From an uncultured Prevotella sp. (GTDB taxonomy: Bacteria > Bacteroidota > Bacteroidia > Bacteroidales > Bacteroidaceae), in NCBI GenBank assembly GCA_905236815.1, contig CAJOPE010000122.1, positions 1 to 36,167 on the forward strand: 36,167 bases of DNA. The letters run 5' to 3'. The notes under the pieces were generated by a model. It made no database searches and was not told the DNA's origin. It was given only the letters and a program-made list of their open reading frames with translations. Below, piece after piece: positions 9,415-19,524 of this stretch; within the stretch, counting starts at the first letter, position 1; the number at the start of each line of letters is the position of its first letter. The position numbers were made by a program, and so were the translations under genes.

Positions 9415-11157
9415 ATGAAAATACTGAACCGTACCCTTTGCCTCCTCTCGTCAGCTTTACTTCTGGCGAGTTGCGGAGGAAATAATTGTAATGATCAGAG
9501 AGGGAACTATAAAGGCTCACTGATTTATTCCCAGATAATTACTTTGGGAAATTCTGATATGAATGCTGCACTTGCCAAAACCGATTCGGCAGTAACAGCA
9601 AAGGCTTTGGATCCAACTATTGGTAACTTGGCTCGAGGTGTCGTTTACATGAACCATACACGTTCCCGTCTTGCCAATTATTATACCTCTAAAGCTTATG
9701 GTGACTCCACTCTCCGAAATTACAAAGGACAATATCTGCAGGCATTAAGTGTTATGGCCGAAACGGAGCGTTTTAACGGCCGATATGACCATGGATTGGA
9801 ATATGCCCAGCATGGACTGGATTATGCCCGTGAAATGAAGGATACGGCCTATATCGGGCAATTTCTATATAATATTGGCCAGAACTTATTGAGTGGGGTT
9901 TCTGATAAGGAAAAAGCTTACGACTATTTCTATAAGTCTATCAAGGTTCTAGGCGATATGCAACAGAATGGAACTTGGGCGAGAGCAGACAAGCAGGTTT
10001 ATGTGCTGATGAATACGATGATTTCTATGAAATTGTTTGGTGATGTCAAGCAAGCTGTCGGTTTGATACCAAAGCTCGATAATGCTATGAAGTGTCTTGC
10101 TGTGGCAAAGGATGCTAATCCTGTATTTCTCGATATGCGCCAGGCTAATCGTCATTATGTGGTTTCCTCTCTTTATCTGGCTATTGGCGAGAAATACAGA
10201 GCCGATCAGGAGTTTGAGAAGTTTCTCAAAACAAATTATGGAAAGAGCGACATTGGTGCTGGTTTTCATGGTGAGTATCTGAAAGATTCAAAGGATTATG
10301 TGAATGCCTTGAAGATGTATGATATTTATGAGACTCGTTTTAAGGCTGTTCACGACACAATTACGCAGGAGTTTGTAGATGATATCATTGTTCCTAAATT
10401 CGAATTGTACCATCTTCTAGGACAAGATGACAAGGCAGTGTTGCAGACAATTCGTGGTAAGGATATTCTCGATAGTTGTAAGCAGCGTTCTATGAAGGCG
10501 GATGTAGAGGACTTGAATATTGCTTACGAAACCTCTCAGAAAGAAGATAAACTCCAAAATCAGAGATTTCAGATTATGGTGATGCGTTATGTAATCGTTG
10601 CTGGTTTGCTAGTTGTGCTTATATTACTTGTACTCGGTTATCGCATTTTCCATTATAATCGCATTATTACCCATAAAAATAGAATTGCAGTTCAGAATAT
10701 CCAACAGCTTCTTTCTTATAAGGAGCAGTTAGAAGCTTATGAGGGACAATCGATAGCTTCGTCTGAATGTCATAAATCTATCGATGAAATCGAAAAAGTA
10801 GAAAAGCCAAGTGATGAGGATTCGGATAAGGAACTCTTTAAGCGTGTATCTTTCCTTATTAATAGTCAGAAACTTTATCTTCAGCCGAAACTATCACGAG
10901 AGGATGTTATAAAGATGTCTAAATGCCCTAGAAATAAGTTTGCGCAGCTTTTTACTCAGTATGCAGGAATGACTTTCAATAAGTATATTAATGATCTTCG
11001 TCTGGAATATGCTGCAAAATTATTGCGTGATAAGCCTGAATATACTATCGAGGCTATTGCAGAAGAGTGTGGGTTGCCGATTGCTCAGACATTTTATCGT
11101 AACTTTTCCGATAAATTCGGTGTTACCCCGAATGATTTCAGATTAAGTTTATCTTAA
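9415..11157 (+). CDS. Membrane-bound TPR sensor with C-terminal AraC-type HTH domain
   Basis: 580 residues spanning the inner membrane. The N-terminus is a lipoprotein-type signal with a lipobox ending in LLASC (Cys20). Residues ~30-385 are helical and TPR-like (alternating Y/A/L pairs such as YIGQFLYNIGQNLL and KAYDYFYKSIKVLGD), presumably periplasmic. A transmembrane helix at about 391-412 (IVAGLLVVLILLVLGY) leads to a coiled linker, then an AraC/XylS-type double HTH at about 485-578 (LSREDVIKMSKC; TIEAIAEECGLPIAQTFYRNF; GVTPNDFR). This architecture is a Bacteroidota one-component sensor type. Target genes are unknown; the S41 protease just upstream is a plausible partner only by position. 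Having both a lipobox and a later TM helix is unusual. A candidate sRNA follows it. Confidence 0.85.
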   Translation: MKILNRTLCLLSSALLLASCGGNNCNDQRGNYKGSLIYSQIITLGNSDMNAALAKTDSAVTAKALDPTIGNLARGVVYMNHTRSRLANYYTSKAYGDSTLRNYKGQYLQALSVMAETERFNGRYDHGLEYAQHGLDYAREMKDTAYIGQFLYNIGQNLLSGVSDKEKAYDYFYKSIKVLGDMQQNGTWARADKQVYVLMNTMISMKLFGDVKQAVGLIPKLDNAMKCLAVAKDANPVFLDMRQANRHYVVSSLYLAIGEKYRADQEFEKFLKTNYGKSDIGAGFHGEYLKDSKDYVNALKMYDIYETRFKAVHDTITQEFVDDIIVPKFELYHLLGQDDKAVLQTIRGKDILDSCKQRSMKADVEDLNIAYETSQKEDKLQNQRFQIMVMRYVIVAGLLVVLILLVLGYRIFHYNRIITHKNRIAVQNIQQLLSYKEQLEAYEGQSIASSECHKSIDEIEKVEKPSDEDSDKELFKRVSFLINSQKLYLQPKLSREDVIKMSKCPRNKFAQLFTQYAGMTFNKYINDLRLEYAAKLLRDKPEYTIEAIAEECGLPIAQTFYRNFSDKFGVTPNDFRLSLS

Positions 11158-11274
11158 ACATTTGATTTTTAGATTATTACGGTGTTTAATCCGGCTTTCA
11201 ATAGTCTTTATTGTGAGCCGGATTGTCAATTTTGTGAGTACAAAATGCGAAAATGTGATACCTAAAATGTTCAT

Positions 11275-11309
11275 TTTGTTGGAACAAAAAGATATTATTC
11301 TTATCTTTG
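11275..11309 (+). promoter_or_regulatory. Promoter facing the 11158-11533 intergenic region
   Basis: TATCTTTG at 11302-11309 with TTTG at 11275-11278. It points away from the regulator gene and toward the antisense side of ybeY, so it would drive only the short transcript ending at 11486. Confidence 0.5.
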
Positions 11310-11313
11310 TCTT

Positions 11314-11486
11314 GTAAAAATGAAACAACAAGCAGTTACAATAATAATTATTGCGTGAAGCAATAGGTTAGAGAATTATATTAATATTCTATTCGCATAA
11401 TTCATAAGAACACACACACTAAGTTGATTTATTCGCTTAAAGTTAAAGAGGCCGCGCAAGTGATTGCACCGGCCTCTTGCCTTTTT
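11314..11486 (+). ncRNA. Candidate small RNA (or orphan leader) with terminator
   Basis: This fills most of the 376-bp spacer after the regulator gene. It runs from the -7 box at 11302-11309 to a strong terminator (11446-11486), about 170 nt. A small hairpin ATTGC-GTGAA-GCAAT lies in the first third. The only reading frame is a 12-codon peptide MKQQAVTIIIIA at 11320. No + strand gene lies downstream; ybeY is antisense. It does not resemble 6S, tmRNA, SRP or RNase P RNA. Confidence 0.4.
11446..11486 (+). terminator. Rho-independent terminator in the ybeY-regulator spacer
   Basis: Perfect 9-bp GC-rich stem AAGAGGCCG (11446-11454) / CGGCCTCTT (11470-11478), followed by GCCTTTTTATT. The T-run is on the + strand only, so it serves rightward transcription. 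Confidence 0.75.
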
Positions 11487-11533
11487 ATTCTGCCTGTGTC
11501 CTACAAAAGCAGATAAACTATTTCTTTTTGTTG

Positions 11534-11965
11534 TTATTCTTCCTCTGCCAACTTCTTGAACAGTTCAAGGGCCTTGTTCTCGTTAGCCTCCATGATCTCA
11601 CGCTCTCCAGGACCTTTGTCGTTTATGCCGCAAAGATGCAGAATGCCGTGGATAATCACGCGATGAAGTTCATCTTCATAAGCTTTGCCGAATTTCTCGG
11701 CATTGGTGCGTACTGTATCTAGCGATAGTACGATATCGCCATTGATGATATCATCCTCATCATAGTCGAAAGTGATGATATCGGTATAGTAGTCATGTCC
11801 GAGAAACTCGCGGTTTGTTTTCAGAATACCCTCATCATCGACAAACATATAGCCGATTTCTCCCACCTTTCTTCCGTAGGTGGCAGCTACCGCTTTAATC
11901 CATTTGGTAGTAAAGCGTTTCTTAATCTTAGGCATTTTCACGCCTTCACAATTGTATGTTATCAT
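11534..11965 (-). CDS. ybeY: Endoribonuclease YbeY (16S rRNA maturation)
   Basis: 143-residue single-domain metal-dependent RNase involved in 16S rRNA 3' processing and ribosome quality control. The UPF0054 signature is clear: IITFDYDEDDIINGDIVLS, then ELHRVIIHGILHLCGINDKG. The first two metal-ligand His are present (HGILH). The third, His in E. coli (HxxxHxxxxxH), is Asp here (GIND), a substitution I associate with Bacteroidota members. The start at 11965 gives the family's usual N-terminus before the MPKIKKRF segment. It is the last gene of ruvB-coaD-ybeY, 41 bases after coaD. Confidence 0.93.
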   Translation of the reverse strand: MITYNCEGVKMPKIKKRFTTKWIKAVAATYGRKVGEIGYMFVDDEGILKTNREFLGHDYYTDIITFDYDEDDIINGDIVLSLDTVRTNAEKFGKAYEDELHRVIIHGILHLCGINDKGPGEREIMEANENKALELFKKLAEEE

Positions 11966-12006
11966 ATCAATATCTTTGCTGCTTCCCTTATGGGAAGTTT
12001 TCTTGT

Positions 12007-12462
12007 TTATTTTTTCTTGGGGATAAACTCAGATACATCTCTACCGAAGAACTTCAGCTCTCTTACTAATGTGGAACTGATGCTGGAAAGTCCTGGCTCA
12101 GAGAAGAGTAGGATAGTTTCTATGTCACTTAGTCTTCGGTTTATCTCTGCCTGCTCACGTTCATATTCGAAATCCTTAACCGATCGAACTCCTCTTACGA
12201 TAAAATCAGCATTTTCTCGTTTTGCCATATCGATGGTCAAATCGCTATAGGCAATAACCTTAATTCGATTTTCATCTTGGTAGATGGCCTTGATATCGTT
12301 GAGGCGCTGGTCGATCTCAGCATCGGTATGCTTCAACTTGCTTACGGCTACTGCTATTATCAGCTTGTCGAAGAGCTTTAAAGCTCGTTCTGCTATATTA
12401 GCATGCCCAATAGTGAATGGGTCGAATGTACCGGTGAATACACCAATTTTTGGCTTTTCCAT
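12007..12462 (-). CDS. coaD: Pantetheine-phosphate adenylyltransferase
   Basis: 151-residue enzyme of coenzyme A synthesis: 4'-phosphopantetheine + ATP gives dephospho-CoA + PPi, in the cytoplasm. The nucleotidyltransferase signature GVFTGTFDPFTIGHANIAERA with its T-x-GH motif is at the N-terminus. DFIVRGVRSVKDFEYE is the conserved substrate loop, and the C-terminal ISSTLVREL matches the family ISSTxVR motif. Length is normal. It lies 15 bases after ruvB in the same orientation, so it is part of the ruvB operon. Confidence 0.96.
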   Translation of the reverse strand: MEKPKIGVFTGTFDPFTIGHANIAERALKLFDKLIIAVAVSKLKHTDAEIDQRLNDIKAIYQDENRIKVIAYSDLTIDMAKRENADFIVRGVRSVKDFEYEREQAEINRRLSDIETILLFSEPGLSSISSTLVRELKFFGRDVSEFIPKKK

Positions 12463-12477
12463 ATTCTTGATGTTTTA

Positions 12478-13515
12478 TTATCCGAAAAGATCTGGCTCCA
12501 TCACATTGCTTGCGTATGGATTTTTGCCCAGGTGGTCGTAGGCGAGCTTGGTCACCATTCTGCCTCTTGGGGTGCGTTTGATAAATCCTTCCATAATGAG
12601 GTATGGCTCATACACATCTTCTACTGTTCCTGCATCCTCGCCAATAGCTGTTGCGATGGTAGAGATACCCACTGGGCCGCCTCTGAATTTATCGATGATG
12701 GTACAGAGTATCTTATTGTCGATTTCATCGAGGCCATAGGAGTCGATATTCAAGGATTGAAGCGAAAGTTGAGCGATATCTGTAGTGATGGTACCATTTC
12801 CTCTTACCTGGGCGAAATCACGGACTCTTCTGAGGAGCGAGTTTGCGATACGAGGGGTTCCTCGGCTTCTGCGGCTGATTTCGATAGCGGCATCATCCTC
12901 GATAGGAACTTTCAGCAGCATTGCACTTCGCTTGATGATACGCTTCAGGGTCTCTGGATCGTAATACTCCAGGTGCATATTGATACCAAAGCGAGCTCGG
13001 AGTGGAGCGGTGAGCATGCCACTTCGGGTGGTGGCTCCAATCAGCGTGAATGGATTCAGGTCTATCTGAATGCTTCGGGCAGAAGGGCCTTTGTCGATCA
13101 TAATGTCGATGCGGTAGTCTTCCATCGCTGAATATAAATACTCTTCCACAACTGGTGAAAGGCGATGGATCTCGTCGATGAAAAGCACATCATTGGGCTC
13201 AAGCGAGGTGAGAATACCTGCCAGATCACCTGGCTTATCGAGAATCGGACCGCTGGTGATTTTGAATCCAACGCCCAATTCATTGGCAATGATATTGCTC
13301 AGGGTAGTCTTACCGAGGCCCGGAGGACCATAAAGCAAGGTATGGTCGAGCGGCTCGCCTCTATATTTAGCTGCTTCGACAAAGACACTTAAATTCTCTA
13401 CAACCTTCTCCTGACCATTGAAATCATCAAAGTGGAGAGGGCGTAGTGCATTCTCGAAATCTTTCTCTGCCGATGTGAGCTTTTCTTCTTCTCTAATATC
13501 GAAATCTTCTGTCAT
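12478..13515 (-). CDS. ruvB: Holliday junction branch migration helicase RuvB
   Basis: 345-residue AAA+ motor that with RuvA drives branch migration of Holliday junctions during recombination and repair. Walker A is [13 protein letters not shown], Walker B is [10 protein letters not shown], and sensor 1 is [11 protein letters not shown]. The arginine finger/sensor 2 region follows ([18 protein letters not shown]), and the C-terminal winged helix ends in [19 protein letters not shown]. The N-terminal leader [19 protein letters not shown] is the family's typical start. ruvA and ruvC are not adjacent. First gene of the minus-strand operon, with a -7 box 15 bases upstream. Confidence 0.97.
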   Translation of the reverse strand: MTEDFDIREEEKLTSAEKDFENALRPLHFDDFNGQEKVVENLSVFVEAAKYRGEPLDHTLLYGPPGLGKTTLSNIIANELGVGFKITSGPILDKPGDLAGILTSLEPNDVLFIDEIHRLSPVVEEYLYSAMEDYRIDIMIDKGPSARSIQIDLNPFTLIGATTRSGMLTAPLRARFGINMHLEYYDPETLKRIIKRSAMLLKVPIEDDAAIEISRRSRGTPRIANSLLRRVRDFAQVRGNGTITTDIAQLSLQSLNIDSYGLDEIDNKILCTIIDKFRGGPVGISTIATAIGEDAGTVEDVYEPYLIMEGFIKRTPRGRMVTKLAYDHLGKNPYASNVMEPDLFG

Positions 13516-13529
13516 TTTCTTATTTTGTG

Positions 13530-13557
13530 CAAAGATAGTAAAAAGTAAATTAGCAAA
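13530..13557 (-). promoter_or_regulatory. Promoter for ruvB-coaD-ybeY
   Basis: On the minus strand TTTG (13554-13557), 16-bp spacer, TATCTTTG (13530-13537), then the ruvB ATG 15 bases on, so the leader is short. Confidence 0.6.
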
Positions 13558-13713
13558 GAAACAATTCGCTAAAAAAGTGGATGGATAGTAGAAAAGGTTC
13601 TGTTCTTGACAATTTGTAGCATTATAAGAGGTGAAACTAAATATCTTCTAGAAATTCGCTGTAAATTACGATAGATTGTTACTAAAATGAGTTCTTTTCT
13701 AAAACATTATTCT

Positions 13714-13741
13714 TTTGTTTCGTATATTTATTGTAGTTTTG
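13714..13741 (+). promoter_or_regulatory. Promoter for the BASS transporter/ThiE-like pair
   Basis: TTTG at 13714-13717 and TAGTTTTG at 13734-13741, 33 bases before the transporter ATG. No THI element lies between this promoter and the gene. Confidence 0.5.
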
Positions 13742-13773
13742 CAATCAAATAGAGGATTTAAAAATAGGATAGT

Positions 13774-14745
13774 ATGTTAAAGATGTTGCAGGCAGCCAGC
13801 CGATGGCTAGCCAATTATACCTCAATTTTTATCATCGGCATTGCAGTTCTCACCTTTTTGGTTCCAGATCTCTTCAAGTGGGTGCATGGCACTACTCAGA
13901 CTATAATCTTGGGCATCATTATGCTGACGATGGGTTTGACGCTTACCACCAATGATTTCAAGATTTTAGCTCAACGCCCTTTGGATATTTTCATTGGTGC
14001 CGCTTCTCAGTTCATCATTATGCCTTGTGTGGCCTATCTGTTGGTGAATGTATGGCATTTGGAGCCTGCTTTGGCTTTGGGTATTTTGCTGGTGGGATGT
14101 TGTCCTGGAGGTGTTTCGAGCAACATTATGAGCTATCTTTGTCATGGTGATGTCGCTTTCTCTGTGGGAATGACCTGTGCTTCCACTTTGCTGGCACCGT
14201 TTATGACTCCATTATTGATGCAGATTACAGCTGGTGAAATCATAGAAATCGATGCAATCGGCATGTTTCAGAATATTCTCATAGTTACGATTATTCCTGT
14301 TGGATTGGGATGTTTTCTCAATTATCTCTATAGCAATCGGGAGAGCTTCCCAACGATTCAGAGCTTAATGCCTGGATTGAGCGTTATTTGTTTGGCTTGT
14401 ATTGTGGGAGGTGTTATCTCAACCGTTTATGATAGTTTGGTGGCAAGAGGCTTCATGCTCTTTATCTGGACTTTTGCTGTGGTTTTCTGCCATAATACCT
14501 TGGGATATATTCTCGGATATTTCTCCGGTAAAATCGCCCGATTCAGTACTGCCAAGAAGCGTACTATCAGCATTGAGGTAGGTATGCAGAATGCAGGTTT
14601 GGCTACAGTTTTGGCAGGAACTTTCTTTGCCGCCCAACCATTAGCCGTGCTTCCTTGCGCCATCAGTTGTGTATGGCATAGCATTTCCGGCACTATTCTC
14701 GCCGGAATCTATCTCAAGTGGGATCAACTTCATGGTGTGAAATGA
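13774..14745 (+). CDS. BASS-family (bile acid:sodium symporter-like) transporter
   Basis: 323-residue inner-membrane protein with about nine to ten hydrophobic helices. Family landmarks are LGIIMLTMGLTLTTNDF in the first inverted repeat and the crossover-region motif LLVGCCPGGVSSNIMSYLCH followed by GDVAFSVGMTCASTLLAPF. The second repeat has ISIEVGMQNAGLATVLA. Despite the name, bacterial members move various organic anions with sodium (pantoate, pyruvate and others in known relatives), so the substrate cannot be read from sequence. Its stop overlaps the start of the ThiE-like gene (ATGA, 14742-14745), which indicates translational coupling and suggests a thiamine-related substrate; that is inference. 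Confidence 0.88.
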   Translation: MLKMLQAASRWLANYTSIFIIGIAVLTFLVPDLFKWVHGTTQTIILGIIMLTMGLTLTTNDFKILAQRPLDIFIGAASQFIIMPCVAYLLVNVWHLEPALALGILLVGCCPGGVSSNIMSYLCHGDVAFSVGMTCASTLLAPFMTPLLMQITAGEIIEIDAIGMFQNILIVTIIPVGLGCFLNYLYSNRESFPTIQSLMPGLSVICLACIVGGVISTVYDSLVARGFMLFIWTFAVVFCHNTLGYILGYFSGKIARFSTAKKRTISIEVGMQNAGLATVLAGTFFAAQPLAVLPCAISCVWHSISGTILAGIYLKWDQLHGVK

Positions 14746-15500
14746 TTCGTATTGCCATTACTAAGCCCGATTTCTTCGAGGGAGAGGCCGATAAAATCGT
14801 CTCTCTCTTGGGGCTTCTTTCAACCCATCAGAAGGCTGCTATTCCTACTGATGAGATGGGGAGAAATGCTGTTTACGAAAGAAAGGATATGGTAGAAGAT
14901 TTCCCGATGAAACCGTTTGTCTCAAAATCTTCAGAAGCCTTAGCGGACAAAACCGTTGGAAAATTCGATAGGATTCATATTCGAAAACCAGATGCAAGTC
15001 GGGAAGAGATAGCAGCTTTGTTATCCGCCATTCCATCGGGATTGCATCCAAGGTTAGTGCTTCACGATCATTTCGAATTAATCGAGGATTTTCCTAGAGT
15101 AGGAGGCTTTCATCTGAATCGTCGAAATCCCTCAGTGTCTTTTCTTTTAAAGGACGATAAATTCGTGGAAATCTTTAAGGGAGAAGATAGGACTGCTTTA
15201 TCGGGTGAATCTCTAGGAATAAAAGGAAAGACCTTGTCGAGAAGTTGCCATTCTCTCGATGAAGTTGCGAAATATAAGCAGGAATGTGATTATGTGTTCT
15301 TGAGTCCTATCTTCGATAGCATCAGCAAAGTGGGTTATTCTTCTGCTTTCACATCGGATATCCTGCAACAAGCCAATAAAGATGGGATTATTGATGGGAA
15401 AGTGTATGCGCTTGGAGGTATTTCCATCGATAAAATCGGCCTGTTGCAAGAGTGGGGATTTGGCGGATATGCCATGCTTGGGGCCGCATGGAGGGATTAA
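14742..15500 (+). CDS. ThiE/TenI-like protein (thiamine phosphate synthase superfamily)
   Basis: 252-residue TIM-barrel-like protein. The start is the ATG at 14742 (MIRIAITKPDFFEG) rather than 14718, because it overlaps the transporter stop and gives the N-terminus of this Bacteroidota family. ThiE-like landmarks are RIHIRKPDAS, FHLNRRNPS (in place of HLGQxD), SRSCHSLDEV, YVFLSPIFDSISKVGYSSAF (in place of the GPxFxTxTK phosphate loop) and YALGGISIDKI. The departures at the substrate loops mean it may not make thiamine phosphate. The canonical ThiE is encoded at 17311. A TenI-type thiazole tautomerase role is possible, but the GHVF His of B. subtilis TenI is not matched. About 390 bases upstream of the riboswitch leader. 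Confidence 0.75.
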   Translation: MIRIAITKPDFFEGEADKIVSLLGLLSTHQKAAIPTDEMGRNAVYERKDMVEDFPMKPFVSKSSEALADKTVGKFDRIHIRKPDASREEIAALLSAIPSGLHPRLVLHDHFELIEDFPRVGGFHLNRRNPSVSFLLKDDKFVEIFKGEDRTALSGESLGIKGKTLSRSCHSLDEVAKYKQECDYVFLSPIFDSISKVGYSSAFTSDILQQANKDGIIDGKVYALGGISIDKIGLLQEWGFGGYAMLGAAWRD

Positions 15501-15574
15501 AAGCCCATTATTTCTATTCATCATTGAATGAGTTATGCCATTCTAAATCGATCGTATAGCTAATTTCTATAATA

Positions 15575-15662
15575 TGAAACGATCGTTTCATGTAATGTTA
15601 AACGACCGTTTCACATAATGTCAAACGTTCGTTTCATATAATGTCAAACGGCCGTTTCACAT
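15575..15662. repeat. Four 23-bp tandem palindromic repeats
   Basis: AAACG begins at 15577, 15600, 15623 and 15646, an exact 23-bp period. Each unit holds a near-palindrome AAACGnnCGTTTCA with centre AT, AC, TT or GC, then an 8-10-base ATAATGT-type spacer. The rest of the 15501-15854 gap (about 350 bases after the ThiE-like gene) shows nothing I can name. Confidence 0.85.
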
Positions 15663-15854
15663 TGTCTACTAAGGTGGTTTTTTACTGAGATCCTGCATTG
15701 ATAAAGGGAGATTGATGGGTAAAAGCTTCATGTATCCTATAGTTATCCATAGCCTTTCTTTTTCGGAAGTAGAGTTATTAATATCTGATTGCCTAGCTTT
15801 AGAATATACAAATTGTCGCCAAATTACACAAATCGATGAATTTTTGCTGATATT

Positions 15855-15886
15855 TTTGGCGTTTTCGAAATAAAATATTACTTTTG
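15855..15886 (+). promoter_or_regulatory. Promoter of the thi operon
   Basis: TTTG (15855-15858), 20-bp spacer, TACTTTTG (15879-15886). Transcription would start near 15892, just before the riboswitch. Confidence 0.7.
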
Positions 15887-15896
15887 CCGATGATAA

Positions 15897-16004
15897 ACTC
15901 TGGTGCTTTAGCCAGAAGAGGGGTGCGGTTCCGCTTGGAACTTGCTGAGATTATACCCGTGAACCTGATGCAGGTAATGCTGCCGTAGGAAAGCGAATAT
16001 ATTT
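15897..16004 (+). ncRNA. TPP riboswitch (THI element)
   Basis: The conserved THI-box core is plain: GGGGTGC near 15919, CTGAGATTATACCCGTGAAC (15944-15963), CCTGATGCAGGTAATGC, then TGCCGTAGGAAAGCG. An upstream hairpin CTGG...CCAG (about 15900-15914) leads in. It senses thiamine pyrophosphate and controls thiD and the genes after it. Confidence 0.95.
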
Positions 16005-16046
16005 TGCGTTTATCATTCGTATGCTGTTTCTTGGCGTGAGCGTATC

Positions 16047-16077
16047 CCTCTTAGTGAAGTGAATAAATTAAGAGGAT
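16047..16077 (+). promoter_or_regulatory. RBS-sequestering hairpin of the TPP riboswitch (expression platform)
   Basis: CCTCTTA at 16047-16053 is exactly complementary to TAAGAGG at 16069-16075, which contains the AGAGGA ribosome binding site directly before the thiD ATG at 16078. With TPP bound, this stem would hide the RBS, so control looks translational. No terminator T-run is present. Confidence 0.75.
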
Positions 16078-16968
16078 ATGTTTTATATTCCAACATTAAC
16101 GATTGCAGGCTCTGATTGTAGTGGAGGTGCTGGTGTTCAGGCAGATATCAAAACGATGTCGGCCTTGGGATGCTATGCTGCTTCTGTTATCACTTCTGTA
16201 ACGGTTCAGAATACCCAAGGGGTTTCGGCCATTCATTCCATCCCTCCTGAGATTGTGGAGGGGCAGATTCGTGCGGTGATGGATGATATTCATCCGTTGG
16301 CGGTAAAGATTGGCATGGTGAATGATGCATCGACTATTCGAGCTATCGCTGAAACGCTGAAATCTTATACTTCACATTCTAAGTTCTATATTATTCTCGA
16401 TCCTGTGATGGTTTCAACCAGCGGTTGCAGATTGATGCAGCAGGATGCCTTGGAGATTTTCGAGCGGGAATTGCTTCCGCTAGCTACTCTTATCACACCG
16501 AATATTCCAGAGGCAGAGGTACTTTCTTGTAAGAAAATAGATAGTATCTACGATGAAATCGCGATAAAAAAGATTCTAAGCTTTGGTACTAGTGCCGTCC
16601 TTTTGAAGGGCGGACATCTAACCGAGAAGACCGATGGTCTATACATTATGAAGAACACAAGCGGAGGGTTATCTGTGCATTCCTTTAAGTCCGAGAGTGT
16701 TGACACTAACAATACCCACGGTACTGGATGCACACTCTCTTCCGCAATTACTTCATTCTTAGCCATTTCCAAGGCTCTTCATCCCGATGAAATCGATGAG
16801 GATGCTCGAATGATTGAGGCTATCAAGTCTGCAAAAAACTATATCACCGAGGCTCTTAAAGCTGGGGCGGATGTAAAAATAGGCGAGGGGCATGGACCTG
16901 TGAACCATTTCTATCAGCCGAAAGCCTTGATAAAGGTTGAGAATACGAGTTCTCGAGATTGTGTATAA
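16078..16968 (+). CDS. thiD: Hydroxymethylpyrimidine/phosphomethylpyrimidine kinase
   Basis: 296-residue ribokinase-fold enzyme that phosphorylates HMP and HMP-P to HMP-PP for thiamine synthesis. The N-terminal signature TIAGSDCSGGAGVQADIKTM binds substrate. ILDPVMVSTSG and TPNIPEAEVL are conserved core segments, and the catalytic anion hole is NTHGTGCTLSSAIT. The 266-residue family core is followed by a ~25-residue tail. The start is fixed by the riboswitch-controlled AGAGGA site two bases upstream. First gene of the thi operon; a 342-base gap separates it from thiE. Confidence 0.96.
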   Translation: MFYIPTLTIAGSDCSGGAGVQADIKTMSALGCYAASVITSVTVQNTQGVSAIHSIPPEIVEGQIRAVMDDIHPLAVKIGMVNDASTIRAIAETLKSYTSHSKFYIILDPVMVSTSGCRLMQQDALEIFERELLPLATLITPNIPEAEVLSCKKIDSIYDEIAIKKILSFGTSAVLLKGGHLTEKTDGLYIMKNTSGGLSVHSFKSESVDTNNTHGTGCTLSSAITSFLAISKALHPDEIDEDARMIEAIKSAKNYITEALKAGADVKIGEGHGPVNHFYQPKALIKVENTSSRDCV

Positions 16969-17310
16969 TGCGAAAGTTTTCTATTTCTGCAATCGAGATT
17001 TGGCTTTTCTCAAGTCGAAGATTTCGTGGAGTAATTTCCTTTAGACTTAGGGATTTGCTAAAAAGGTAAGGAAATGGATGCATCAGACATCATTCATTTG
17101 TAAAATTGATGAAGGTTTGCTGCTGAATTAGAAATGACATAGCGATAGTAACGATGGACTTTGCAAATATTGGTTCTTATTTTGATATGAGCAGTAAGGA
17201 GGCAATTATCTGCATAGACGTAGATTTGCAGTAAGGCTCTGTATGAAAGCAAAATTAGTTCTAACTCCGATTTCATCGAGTAAAATGCTAATAACAAAAA
17301 CAAAATAAAG
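16969..17310 (+). other. 342-bp spacer within the thi operon
   Basis: Gene-free. It contains an 8-bp inverted repeat ATTTCCTT/AAGGAAAT (17034-17041, 17068-17075) with a 26-base loop, and a TAGATTTG box at 17221-17228 that could be a weak internal promoter for thiE, though no -33 partner is at the right distance. No reading frame looks real and no second THI element is present. It is long for an operon gap. Confidence 0.5.
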
Positions 17311-19517
<2,207 letters not shown>

Positions 19518-19524
19518 TTTCGCT

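Noticed and set aside
11314..11486. 6S RNA
   Set aside because: The 5' and 3' ends are not complementary and there is no large central bubble; the 3' end is a simple terminator stem.
12403..13131. 242-codon + strand frame opposite ruvB
   Set aside because: Antisense of a clear RuvB; composition is not protein-like.
15575..15662. CRISPR array
   Set aside because: Units are 23 bp with 8-10-base near-constant gaps; there are no unique spacers and no cas genes.
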